Positions 33,913 through 41,193 of a DNA stretch of 64,000 nucleotides are shown here, in pieces. The number at the start of each line of letters is the position of its first letter. Position 1 is the stretch's first letter. The notes under the pieces were generated by a model that was given only the letters and a program-made list of their open reading frames with translations, did not search any database and was not told the origin of the DNA. Origin of the DNA: Streptomyces sp. L-9-10 (GTDB taxonomy: Bacteria > Actinomycetota > Actinomycetes > Streptomycetales > Streptomycetaceae); assembly GCF_004151105.1 (NCBI RefSeq), contig NZ_PHRF01000161.1, positions 62,001 through 126,000 of the forward strand, read 5' to 3'. The translations under genes were made by a program, and so were the position numbers.

Positions 33913-35052
33913 TCAGCTGTCCTCCTTGTCCCCCGCGGCGCGTTCGGGCAGATCCCAGTCGCGCGCCACCTCCGCGGTGTCGGCGCCGGGCCGCGCGGGC
34001 GGGCGGCGCACCGACCCGGGGGTGACGGAGAACCGCGGCGCGGGGGCGGGCTGGGTGAGTCCCGCGTGGTCGGTGAAGGTGCCGCGGGCCGCCAGATGGG
34101 GGTGGGCCGGGGCCTCGCGCAGGGAGAGCACCGGCGCGACACAGGCGTCCGAGCCCTCGAAGACCGCCGTCCACTCCTGGCGCGTCTTCGTTCTGAACCG
34201 GGCCGCGACCGCCTCGCGCAGCTCGTCCCAGCGCCCGAAGTCCTTGCGCGGCGGCAGCTCTTCGGCGATGCCGAGCAGCTCCACGAACTCGTTGTAGAAC
34301 CGCTGTTCCAGGGCGCCGACCGCCATGTACTCGCCGTCGGCGGTCTCGTACGAACCGTAGAACGGGCTGCCCCCGTCGAGCAGATTGGCGCCCCGCCGGT
34401 CCTGCCAGCCGCCCGCGCCCATCATGGCGTGGATCATGGTGGTGAGATGGGCGGTGCCGTCCACGATCGCCGCGTCCACCACCTGTCCGGCGCCGTCGGG
34501 CGTACGCGCGTGCTGGAGCGCCGCGAGGACCCCGATGACCAGATAGAGCGCGCCGCCCGCGTAGTCGCCGAGCAGATTCGCCGGGAGCGCGGGGGGCTCC
34601 CCCGCCGTGCCGATCATGGAGAGGGCGCCGGTGACGGCGATATAGCCGATGTCGTGCCCGGCGCGCTCGGCGAGCGGGCCGTCCTGGCCCCAGCCGGTCA
34701 TCCGCCCGTACACCAGCCGCGGATTGCGGTCCAGGCACTCCCGCGGGCCGACGCCGAGGCGCTCGGCGACACCCGGCCGGTATCCCTCGATGAGGATGTC
34801 GGCGCGCTCGGCCAGATCGAGGACGCGGGCCGCGCCGTCCTCGGTCTTGAGGTCGATCAGTACGGACCGCTTGTTGCGGTTGGTCAGGTCGTGGGCCGGA
34901 TCGATGCCGAGGCCCGCGCCGCCGGGACGGTCGACCCGTACGACATCGGCGCCGAGGTCGGCGAGGGTCATCGCGGCGAACGGACCGGGGCCGATACCGG
35001 CCAGCTCGACCACGCGTACGCCGGTCAGCGGACCTTTTCCTGCGGCTGTCAT
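33913..35052 (-). CDS. CaiB/BaiF family protein, alpha-methylacyl-CoA racemase-like
   Basis: A 379-residue cytoplasmic enzyme of the class III CoA-transferase fold. GVRVVELAGIGPGPFAAMTLADLGADV and RNKRSVLIDLK are family signatures. RAGHDIGYIAVTGAL keeps the His-Asp pair seen in alpha-methylacyl-CoA racemases (GHDxxY), so racemisation of branched acyl-CoA is more likely than CoA transfer. That would let branched substrates enter the fadA/fadB pathway encoded just downstream. The ATG at 35052 has GGGAG close upstream (GGGAGTCAG). The 120-bp gap to fadA contains repeated GGACGAGGGGAACGG. Confidence 0.87.
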   Translation of the reverse strand: MTAAGKGPLTGVRVVELAGIGPGPFAAMTLADLGADVVRVDRPGGAGLGIDPAHDLTNRNKRSVLIDLKTEDGAARVLDLAERADILIEGYRPGVAERLGVGPRECLDRNPRLVYGRMTGWGQDGPLAERAGHDIGYIAVTGALSMIGTAGEPPALPANLLGDYAGGALYLVIGVLAALQHARTPDGAGQVVDAAIVDGTAHLTTMIHAMMGAGGWQDRRGANLLDGGSPFYGSYETADGEYMAVGALEQRFYNEFVELLGIAEELPPRKDFGRWDELREAVAARFRTKTRQEWTAVFEGSDACVAPVLSLREAPAHPHLAARGTFTDHAGLTQPAPAPRFSVTPGSVRRPPARPGADTAEVARDWDLPERAAGDKEDS

Positions 35053-35353
35053 CTGACTCCCGGCCCTATGTGACACAACTGATGTAACAGCAGTGATGCT
35101 AAGAACGTGCTCCACTCCGCACAACCCTCCGGGCAGAGCAAGCGCTTAGTCCACTGTCGAGCCTATGCCGACCCGGACCGGTTCGCGATGAGCGTTCCCG
35201 CCCACACCCGTGAGATCTCACGCCACAGGGCAATCCCAGAGGGCAATCATCGCCAGAAGGGTCGCCGGGATCACCGGGAGGGGCACTGGATCGCGGGGAG
35301 GGGCACTAATCTCGGCCACCGGCAATGGAGCGGGGCGAACGGCGGAGGAGCCA
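35053..35353. other. divergent intergenic region with a TetR-like palindrome
   Basis: This 301-bp region separates the racemase-like gene from the enoyl-reductase-like gene. GAGCAAGCGCTTAGT at 35136-35150, with the palindromic core AAGCGCTT, resembles TetR-family operators found in front of actinobacterial acyl-CoA genes. Short direct repeats occur: GGGCAATC twice near 35229 and 35241, and GGGAGGGGCACT at 35276 and 35296. No gene is seen here. Confidence 0.5.
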
Positions 35354-36556
35354 ATGGCCAGGAGGAACGGGACGGAGCGCCCGTACGACATCGTGCTGTT
35401 CGGAGCGACGGGCTTCGTGGGGACGCTGACCGCGGAGTATCTCGCGGCCCACGCGCCCGAGAACTGCCGCTGGGCCATCGCCGGCCGCGATCTCACCCGG
35501 CTGGAGCGGCTGCGGGAACGGCTCACCGCGCTCAATCCGGGGTGCGCCGTGCTCCCCGTACTGCGGGCAGACTCGGCGGACCCCGACTCGCTGCGGGCCC
35601 TCGCCGAGTCCGCCCGGGTCGTCGCCTCGACCGTCGGACCGTATCTCTGGTACGGCGAGGGGCTCGTCGCGGCGTGCGCGGAAGCGGGGACGGACTACGC
35701 CGATCTGTGCGGCGAGGCCGAGTTCCTGGACCGGATGTATCTGCATTACGACGTCCGTGCCCGGGAGACCGGGGCGCGGCTCGTACACGCCTGCGGCTTC
35801 GACGCGGTCCCGAGCGACCTGGGCGCGTACCTCACCGTCCAGCGGCTGCCGGAGGACGTACCACTGCGCGTGGACGCGTTCGTACGCTCCAACGCCCTCT
35901 TCTCCGGCGGAACGCTCGCCTCCGCGATGACCGCCATGAGCCGCGGCCGACAGCTGCTGCACGCCGCGCGCGAGCGGCGGCTGTACGAGCCGAGGCAGGT
36001 CGACCGCCGCGTGCGCGGATCGCTCGGCGCACCGCACTTCAGCCGGGAGACCGGGTACTGGGCGCTGCCGCTGCCGACGCTCGACGCACAGGTGGTGGCG
36101 CGCTCGGCGGCGGCGCTGCCGCGCTACGGCCCCGATTTCCGCTACCGGTACTTCGCCGGGGTGAGGACTCTGCCGGTGGCGCTGGGCGGCAGCGCGGCGG
36201 CGGGAGTGGGCGTCGCCCTGGCCCAACTGCCCCCGGTCCGCGACTGGCTGACGCGCCGCTTCGCGTCGGGCACCGGCCCTGACCTCGAACGCAGGCGGGC
36301 GAGCGACTTCTCGCTGCGCCTGGTGGGCACGGGCGGCGGGCACCGGGTCTTCACCGAGGTCTCGGGCGGCGACCCCGGCTATGACGAGTCGGCGAAGATG
36401 CTGGCCGAGTCGGCGCTCTCGCTCGCGCTGGACGAACTGCCCGACACCGCGGGCCAGGTGACCACGGCGGTGGCGATGGGCGACGCGCTGCTGGGGCGGC
36501 TGCGGGCGGCGGGGCTGGGGTTCAGGATCGTGGACGCGCGCACGCTGGACGAGTAG
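35354..36556 (+). CDS. saccharopine dehydrogenase-like NADP-binding protein (trans-acting enoyl reductase type)
   Basis: A 400-residue protein. The N-terminal Rossmann segment is DIVLFGATGFVGTLTAEYLA, followed by AGRDLTRLERLRERL and the VASTVGPYLWYGEGLVAAC segment seen in the actinobacterial proteins related to the mycobacterial trans-acting enoyl reductase (Rv2953 type). It probably reduces or binds a lipid intermediate; true saccharopine dehydrogenase activity is unlikely given the short C-terminal domain. ATG at 35354 has GGAGG five bases upstream. It converges on endonuclease V. Function remains tentative. Confidence 0.78.
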   Translation: MARRNGTERPYDIVLFGATGFVGTLTAEYLAAHAPENCRWAIAGRDLTRLERLRERLTALNPGCAVLPVLRADSADPDSLRALAESARVVASTVGPYLWYGEGLVAACAEAGTDYADLCGEAEFLDRMYLHYDVRARETGARLVHACGFDAVPSDLGAYLTVQRLPEDVPLRVDAFVRSNALFSGGTLASAMTAMSRGRQLLHAARERRLYEPRQVDRRVRGSLGAPHFSRETGYWALPLPTLDAQVVARSAAALPRYGPDFRYRYFAGVRTLPVALGGSAAAGVGVALAQLPPVRDWLTRRFASGTGPDLERRRASDFSLRLVGTGGGHRVFTEVSGGDPGYDESAKMLAESALSLALDELPDTAGQVTTAVAMGDALLGRLRAAGLGFRIVDARTLDE

Positions 36557-36609
36557 GTCCGGCCGGCCGGGTAACGGCCGAGTACCGGCGGGGCGCCCGG
36601 CTCTCCCCG

Positions 36610-37290
36610 TCAGTCGGTCGCCGCGCGCAGCGCGCCGCGGCAGAGCGCGTCGGCCCGCCGGGTGGACTCGGGAAGACGGTAGTCGGGTGCCAGCCGCAGC
36701 GTGTGCGCGCAGGCGTTGTCGAGGCCGACGCGGTGGCCGACCGAGACGAACACCGGCTTGACGCCCTCCTGCGTGCGCAGCGCCCGCCCGACCTCCTCGC
36801 CGTCGTCGGCCAGCAGCGGCGAGGAGTCACCGCGCCGGCCGCCCGGCTGCTCGTACGAGAACGTGAACGGGTTCTTGGCCACGCCGATCACGGGGAGGCC
36901 GGTGAGCACCCCGAGATGCGCGGCGAGCCCGAAGCGCCGCGGGTGGGCCAGGCCGTAGCCGTCGCAGACGACGAGACCGGGGTCCGAGGTGAGCGCTTCG
37001 AGGGCGGCCAGGACGGTGGGGATCTCCCGGAAGGCGAGCAGTCCGGGCACGTAGGGGAAGGCGACCGTGCCGACGGCGGTGGCCTCCTCGACGACGGCGA
37101 GGGTGGCGGCATCGAGCACGACGGCCGCGGCGGCGACGACATCGCGCTCGTCGTCGTACGCCACGTCCACCCCGGTCACCAGCCCGGTACCGGGCGGCGG
37201 CCCCGGCTCGTCCCGTACGACCAGGTCGCGCAGCTCGTCCTGGATGGCACGGGCCTCGGTCTCGTCCCCGGGTGTTCTGATCATCTTCAT
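36610..37290 (-). CDS. nfi: endonuclease V (deoxyinosine 3' endonuclease)
   Basis: A 226-residue DNA-repair nuclease that nicks next to deaminated adenine. Family landmarks are GVDVAYDDE (first metal Asp), FPYVPGLLAFREIP (the wedge and substrate-binding PYxPGxLxFRE), VCDGYGLAHPRRFGLAAHLGV (second metal Asp) and a conserved VIGVAKNPF lysine. Starts at 37299 (GTG), 37290 and 37284 are in frame; 37290 has AGGGTG eight bases upstream and is chosen. It follows the BNR-repeat gene by 38 bp in the same direction and may be co-transcribed with it. Confidence 0.9.
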   Translation of the reverse strand: MKMIRTPGDETEARAIQDELRDLVVRDEPGPPPGTGLVTGVDVAYDDERDVVAAAAVVLDAATLAVVEEATAVGTVAFPYVPGLLAFREIPTVLAALEALTSDPGLVVCDGYGLAHPRRFGLAAHLGVLTGLPVIGVAKNPFTFSYEQPGGRRGDSSPLLADDGEEVGRALRTQEGVKPVFVSVGHRVGLDNACAHTLRLAPDYRLPESTRRADALCRGALRAATD

Positions 37291-37328
37291 GGTGATCACA
37301 CCCTAGCCAGCCGGGCTCCCGAATAGAT

Positions 37329-38432
37329 CTAGAAGTCCAGCCGGGCGACGCGGCCCCGTTCGCCCGCGGCCCAGCAGCCGATGTCCGGGGTGCAGTCGAC
37401 GGTGTCGTACGAACCGGTGTCGACGGTGCGCCAGTTACGCCCGCCGTCCGTCGTCAGGTCCGTCCCGGTCGGGCCGACGGCGAGGGCGGCCGAGCGGCTG
37501 TGCGGCAGCCAGGCCACGCCCGAACGGTAGGCGGACGGCGGGGTGTTCGCCTGGCGCCAGCTCCGTCCGCCGTCGCCGCTGACGGCCGCGGCCCGCGGGG
37601 ACGGCTGGTCGGCGCGGTAGTCGCCACCGACGGCCAGACCGTGCCGACGGTCGCGGAAGGCGAGCCCGAAGACACCGCGCGCCGGATCGCCCCCGGGAAG
37701 CGTCGCGTCGGTCACGGTCCAGTGCACACCGCGGTCGGCGGAGTGCAGGACCCGCGCCGTGGCGCCGCCGCCGGTGGCCAGCCAGACGTCCCTCGGACCC
37801 GAACTGACCAGGCACTGGCCGCTGGCGGCGAAGCCCGCCTCGCCGGGCAGCGCGGCCGGCATGCCGTCGCTGGGCAGCACCCGCCATGTCGAGCCGCCGT
37901 CGCCGGTGGACAGGATGCGGTACTTGCCGTCGACCGGATCGCTCATCGCGAGGCCATGACGGCTGTCGAAGAAGGTCACGCAGTCGTAGAACGCCCTGGG
38001 GTCGGTGTTGCGGAAGGACTCCGTCCAGTGCGCTCCGCCGTCCTCCGTGCGGTAGATCCTGGACGCCTCGCCCTCGCCGATGGCCAGGGCGACGGCCCGC
38101 CGCCCGTCGAACGCCTCGATATCGCGGAACTCCAGCTCGCCCGCCCCGGCCGGGGAGACATCGCGCCAGCTACGGCCTCCGTCGGCGGTGCGCAGCACCG
38201 TACCCCCGGAGCCGGCGACCCAGGCGGCGCGGCGGCTCACGGTGGCGAGCCCGCGGAAGCGCGCGTCGCTGCCGGTGTCCGTGAGGTGCCAGCCGGGGGT
38301 TCCGCCGGCACCATCCGCCGCACCGTCCGCGGCCTGTGCCGGTACGGCCAGAGCTGCCGCCAGCGCCGCCCCGCTCACCCCGACCGCGAGCCCCGCCCAC
38401 CACATGCGTCGCATCTTCCCCATGGATCTCAT
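37329..38432 (-). CDS. secreted BNR/YCF48-like beta-propeller protein
   Basis: A 364-residue exported protein built from repeated sialidase-type (BNR) elements of the form S-x-DGG-x2-W: RTADGGRSWRDV, RTEDGGAHWTES, STGDGGSTWRVL, HSADRGVHWTVT, SGDGGRSWRQ and TTDGGRNWRTV. These predict a six- to seven-bladed propeller like the photosystem assembly factor YCF48 and related exported proteins. The signal peptide has a run of Ala/Val/Leu ending AVPAQA. It lacks sialidase catalytic residues, so it is probably a binding protein. Start uncertain among 38432, 38423 and 38414. Role unknown. Confidence 0.8.
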   Translation of the reverse strand: MRSMGKMRRMWWAGLAVGVSGAALAAALAVPAQAADGAADGAGGTPGWHLTDTGSDARFRGLATVSRRAAWVAGSGGTVLRTADGGRSWRDVSPAGAGELEFRDIEAFDGRRAVALAIGEGEASRIYRTEDGGAHWTESFRNTDPRAFYDCVTFFDSRHGLAMSDPVDGKYRILSTGDGGSTWRVLPSDGMPAALPGEAGFAASGQCLVSSGPRDVWLATGGGATARVLHSADRGVHWTVTDATLPGGDPARGVFGLAFRDRRHGLAVGGDYRADQPSPRAAAVSGDGGRSWRQANTPPSAYRSGVAWLPHSRSAALAVGPTGTDLTTDGGRNWRTVDTGSYDTVDCTPDIGCWAAGERGRVARLDF

Positions 38433-38644
38433 GGCGCTGGAAGCTAGCCCACCGGGGAGACCCCGTCCAGAGTGCGCCGGACACGTATATCCCCGGGTGT
38501 CCCCGGGCCGGAATCACATCGCGGTAGGGACCGATCACCGCACGGTGACACAGCTCACTCCCGTTTTGGAGCACGTATCGAGGCGCTCCACCGTCTTTCC
38601 CTTAGAAGGAGACCTCATCCAGGTCCGGTGAAGGGGAGCAGATC

Positions 38645-39061
38645 ATGACGCTCGTCATTGAACAGGCCGTACAGGCCCGGCTGGTCGCGTCCGCCCCCCG
38701 GCTGGAGACCGTACCCGCGACCCTGCGCTACGACAGGGCGGACCCCTTCGCCGTGCGGATGGCGTTCCCGCCCCTGGCGACACTGGAGGGCACCGAGGTG
38801 ACCTGGGAGTTCTCCCGTGAGCTGCTGACGACGGGGATGACCGAGCCCGTCGGGTTCGGGGATGTACGGGTGCGGCCCTTCGGGTACGGGCGTACGGTGC
38901 TGGAGTTCCACGCTCCCGAGGGCACCGCGATGGTCCATCTCCGTACCTCCGAGCTGCGGCGCTTCCTGGAGCGCTCGCAGGATCTCGTGCCGACGGGGCA
39001 CGAGCACCTCTATCTGGATCTGGACCACGACCTGACCGAGCTGCTGCGCGACGCCTGCTGA
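38645..39061 (+). CDS. ssgD: SsgA-like sporulation/cell-division protein (SALP)
   Basis: A 138-residue cytoplasmic protein of the SsgA/SsgB family, found only in morphologically complex actinomycetes, where members steer septum site choice and peptidoglycan turnover during sporulation. The conserved core is visible: ATLRYDRADPFAVRMAFP, then VTWEFSRELLTTGM, then GFGDVRVRPF and FLERSQDLVPTGHE. The start ATG is preceded by AAGGGGAG. It is SsgD-like rather than SsgA/SsgB in its length, and I recall ssgD being next to an ABC-F gene in S. coelicolor; the paralogue assignment is therefore tentative. Monocistronic: the next gene has its own leader. Confidence 0.83.
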   Translation: MTLVIEQAVQARLVASAPRLETVPATLRYDRADPFAVRMAFPPLATLEGTEVTWEFSRELLTTGMTEPVGFGDVRVRPFGYGRTVLEFHAPEGTAMVHLRTSELRRFLERSQDLVPTGHEHLYLDLDHDLTELLRDAC

Positions 39062-39184
39062 GCCCGGCCCGCTCCCGCGTACTCGTAGCCGTACCGACCA
39101 GCCGTACCGACGAGCCGTATCAACCATCCGTATCGACCAGCCGCACCCCCACGGCCCCCAGCGCCGCCCACGGCCGTAATCGCG

Positions 39185-39214
39185 TTGACGACGCTCCGAG
39201 CCGCTCCTTACCGT
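39185..39214 (+). promoter_or_regulatory. sigma-70-type promoter for the ABC-F leader transcript
   Basis: TTGACG (39185-39190), an 18-bp spacer and TACCGT (39209-39214) fit a HrdB-type promoter. Transcription would start near 39221, leaving about 214 nt of leader before the ABC-F ATG. Confidence 0.55.
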
Positions 39215-39250
39215 GGTCCCGGTCCTGTTGTCGCCGATTGGAGTAGGACG

Positions 39251-39262
39251 TTGCTCGTCTGA
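39251..39262 (+). CDS. candidate three-codon leader ORF (TTG-CTC-GTC-stop)
   Basis: A minimal reading frame, Met-Leu-Val, follows GGAG (39240-39243) with a 7-nt spacer, an ideal ribosome-binding geometry. It lies 30 nt downstream of the predicted transcription start and just before a long stem-loop. This fits the leader-peptide part of a ribosome-mediated attenuator. Too short to test by codon bias. Confidence 0.45.
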   Translation: MLV

Positions 39263-39268
39263 GGTCCT

Positions 39269-39321
39269 GAGACACCGCTGCCGCACAGCATCCGCCGGTT
39301 CTTCCGGCCGTTGTGCGTCTC
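39269..39321 (+). promoter_or_regulatory. attenuator-like stem-loop in the ABC-F leader
   Basis: Three nested complementary pairs build one interrupted stem: GAGAC with GTCTC, GCACA with TGTGC, and GCCGG with CCGGC around a TTCTT loop. A short SD-led ORF ends seven bases before it. No T-tract follows, so it could act by blocking elongation or by sequestration. Confidence 0.55.
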
Positions 39322-39434
39322 GTGTGTGACCTCGGCCGCCCGAGCCGTCCTCCCCGACCGGGATCCTCCGTCCCGCGGTGTCTCCATCCGTTGCCCCGCA
39401 CACCTTGGCTTCCTCGCAGCGACCGGAGATCCCT

Positions 39435-41087
39435 ATGTCCGCCTCCCCCGCCTCCCCCGCCTTCATCACCTGCACCGCCCTGTCCTTCGCCTGGCCCGAC
39501 GGGACCGGTGTGTTCGACGGTTTCCAACTGGCCGTGGGCCCCGGCAGAACGGGCCTGATCGGCCTCAACGGATCAGGTAAATCAACGCTGTTGAGGCTGA
39601 TCGCGGGCGATCTCACCCCGGCGGAGGGCACGGTCAAGGTCGCCGGCGAGATCGGCTGTCTGCCGCAGACCGTGGTGCTCGACACCGCGCTGCGGGTGGA
39701 CGAGGCCCTCGGGATCGCCGCGGCCCGTACCGCGCTGCACGCCATCGAGGCGGGCGACGCGCGCGAGGAGCACTTCACCGCCGTGGGCGACGACTGGGAC
39801 GTGGAGGAGCGGGCCCACGCCACCCTCGCCCAGCTCGGCCTCGGGCATCTCGGTCTCAACAGGACCATCGGCGAGATGTCCGGCGGTGAATGCGTGCTGC
39901 TCCGGCTGGCCGCGCTGCTGCTGGCGGCGCCCGCGGTGCTGCTGCTCGACGAGCCGACCAACAACCTCGATCTGCACGCGCGACGGCGGCTGTACGACGC
40001 GGTCGACACCTGGTCCGGTGTGATGGTCGTGGTCAGCCATGACCGCGAGCTGCTGGAGCGCGTCGACCAGATCGCCGATCTGCGGGACGGCGAGGTGCGG
40101 TGGTACGGCGGCAACTACACGGCGTACGAGGACGCCCTCGCCCAGGAACAGGAGGCGGCCGAACGCATGGTGCGGGTCGCGGAGGCCGACGTACAGCGGC
40201 AGAAACGCGAACTCGCCGAAGCTCAGCAGAAGTTGGCCAAGCGCGTGCGGTACGGCCAGAAGATGTACGACAACAAGCGGGAACCCCGGGCCGTCATGAG
40301 GATGCGCAAACGCACCGCCCAGGAGTCCGCGGGCAAGCACCGCGTCATGCACACCGAGCGGCTGGCCGAGGCGAGGCAGCGGCTGGACGAAGCGGCGGAC
40401 GCGGTACGGGACGACGACGAGATCCGTATCGAACTGCCGCACACCACGGTCCATCCCGGCCGCGGTGTGCTCACCCTGCGCGACCTGCGACTGCGGTACG
40501 GGGCCGCGGTCAGGGGAGAGTTCGAGATCCGCGGCCCCGAACGGATCGCGCTCGTCGGCCGGAACGGCTCGGGCAAGACCACACTGCTGCGTACGGTCGC
40601 CGGGGGGCTGGAGCCGGTCTCCGGTGAGGCGCTGGCGCATGTTCCGCTGCGTTTCCTGCCCCAGCGGCTGGATGTGCTCGATGACGCGCTGAGTGTGGTG
40701 GAGAATGTGGCGCGGTTCGCGCCCGGGGCGACGAACAACATGGTCAGGGCGCGGCTGGCCCGCTTCCTGTTCCGGGGCGCGCGCGCCGACCAGCCGGCCG
40801 GGACCCTCTCGGGCGGGGAACGTTTCCGCGCCTCGCTCGCCGCGCTGCTCCTCGCGGAGCCGGCGCCGCGGCTGCTGATGCTGGACGAGCCGACGAACAA
40901 CCTGGACATGGCTGGCGTACGTCGGCTCACGGCCGCTCTGGAGCCGTACGAGGGCGCGCTGATCGTGGCGAGCCATGATGTGCCGTTCCTGGAGTCGCTC
41001 GGCATCACCCGCTGGCTGCTGCTCGACGGGGAACTGCGCGACACCACGGCCGAGGAGGTACGGGCGGCGTCGCTGCCGAAGCCGTAA
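39435..41087 (+). CDS. ABC-F ribosomal-protection-type ATPase
   Basis: A 550-residue soluble protein with duplicated ABC ATPase domains. Domain 1 has GLNGSGKSTLLRLIAG, MSGGECVLLRLAALLL and LLDEPTNNLDLH. Domain 2 has GRNGSGKTTLLRTVAG, LSGGERFRASLAALLL and MLDEPTNNLDM. The linker (about residues 240-320) is rich in Arg, Glu and Gln and helical, as needed to reach the ribosome. ATG at 39435 has GGAG seven bases upstream. The gene has a 5' leader with a mini-ORF and a stem-loop, which is the usual set-up of antibiotic-inducible ABC-F genes, and it is followed by a UvrA-like gene also linked to self-resistance in some producers. Substrate drug unknown. Confidence 0.87.
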   Translation: MSASPASPAFITCTALSFAWPDGTGVFDGFQLAVGPGRTGLIGLNGSGKSTLLRLIAGDLTPAEGTVKVAGEIGCLPQTVVLDTALRVDEALGIAAARTALHAIEAGDAREEHFTAVGDDWDVEERAHATLAQLGLGHLGLNRTIGEMSGGECVLLRLAALLLAAPAVLLLDEPTNNLDLHARRRLYDAVDTWSGVMVVVSHDRELLERVDQIADLRDGEVRWYGGNYTAYEDALAQEQEAAERMVRVAEADVQRQKRELAEAQQKLAKRVRYGQKMYDNKREPRAVMRMRKRTAQESAGKHRVMHTERLAEARQRLDEAADAVRDDDEIRIELPHTTVHPGRGVLTLRDLRLRYGAAVRGEFEIRGPERIALVGRNGSGKTTLLRTVAGGLEPVSGEALAHVPLRFLPQRLDVLDDALSVVENVARFAPGATNNMVRARLARFLFRGARADQPAGTLSGGERFRASLAALLLAEPAPRLLMLDEPTNNLDMAGVRRLTAALEPYEGALIVASHDVPFLESLGITRWLLLDGELRDTTAEEVRAASLPKP

Positions 41088-41111
41088 GGACCGACAGGCG
41101 GACGCCGACAC

Positions 41112-41181
<70 letters not shown>

Positions 41182-41193
41182 TAGCGTCGGGGC

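Noticed and set aside
30226..35052. Fatty-acid gene group considered as part of an antibiotic biosynthetic cluster
   Set aside because: Only beta-oxidation and racemase genes are present; no PKS, NRPS, terpene synthase or tailoring genes are nearby.
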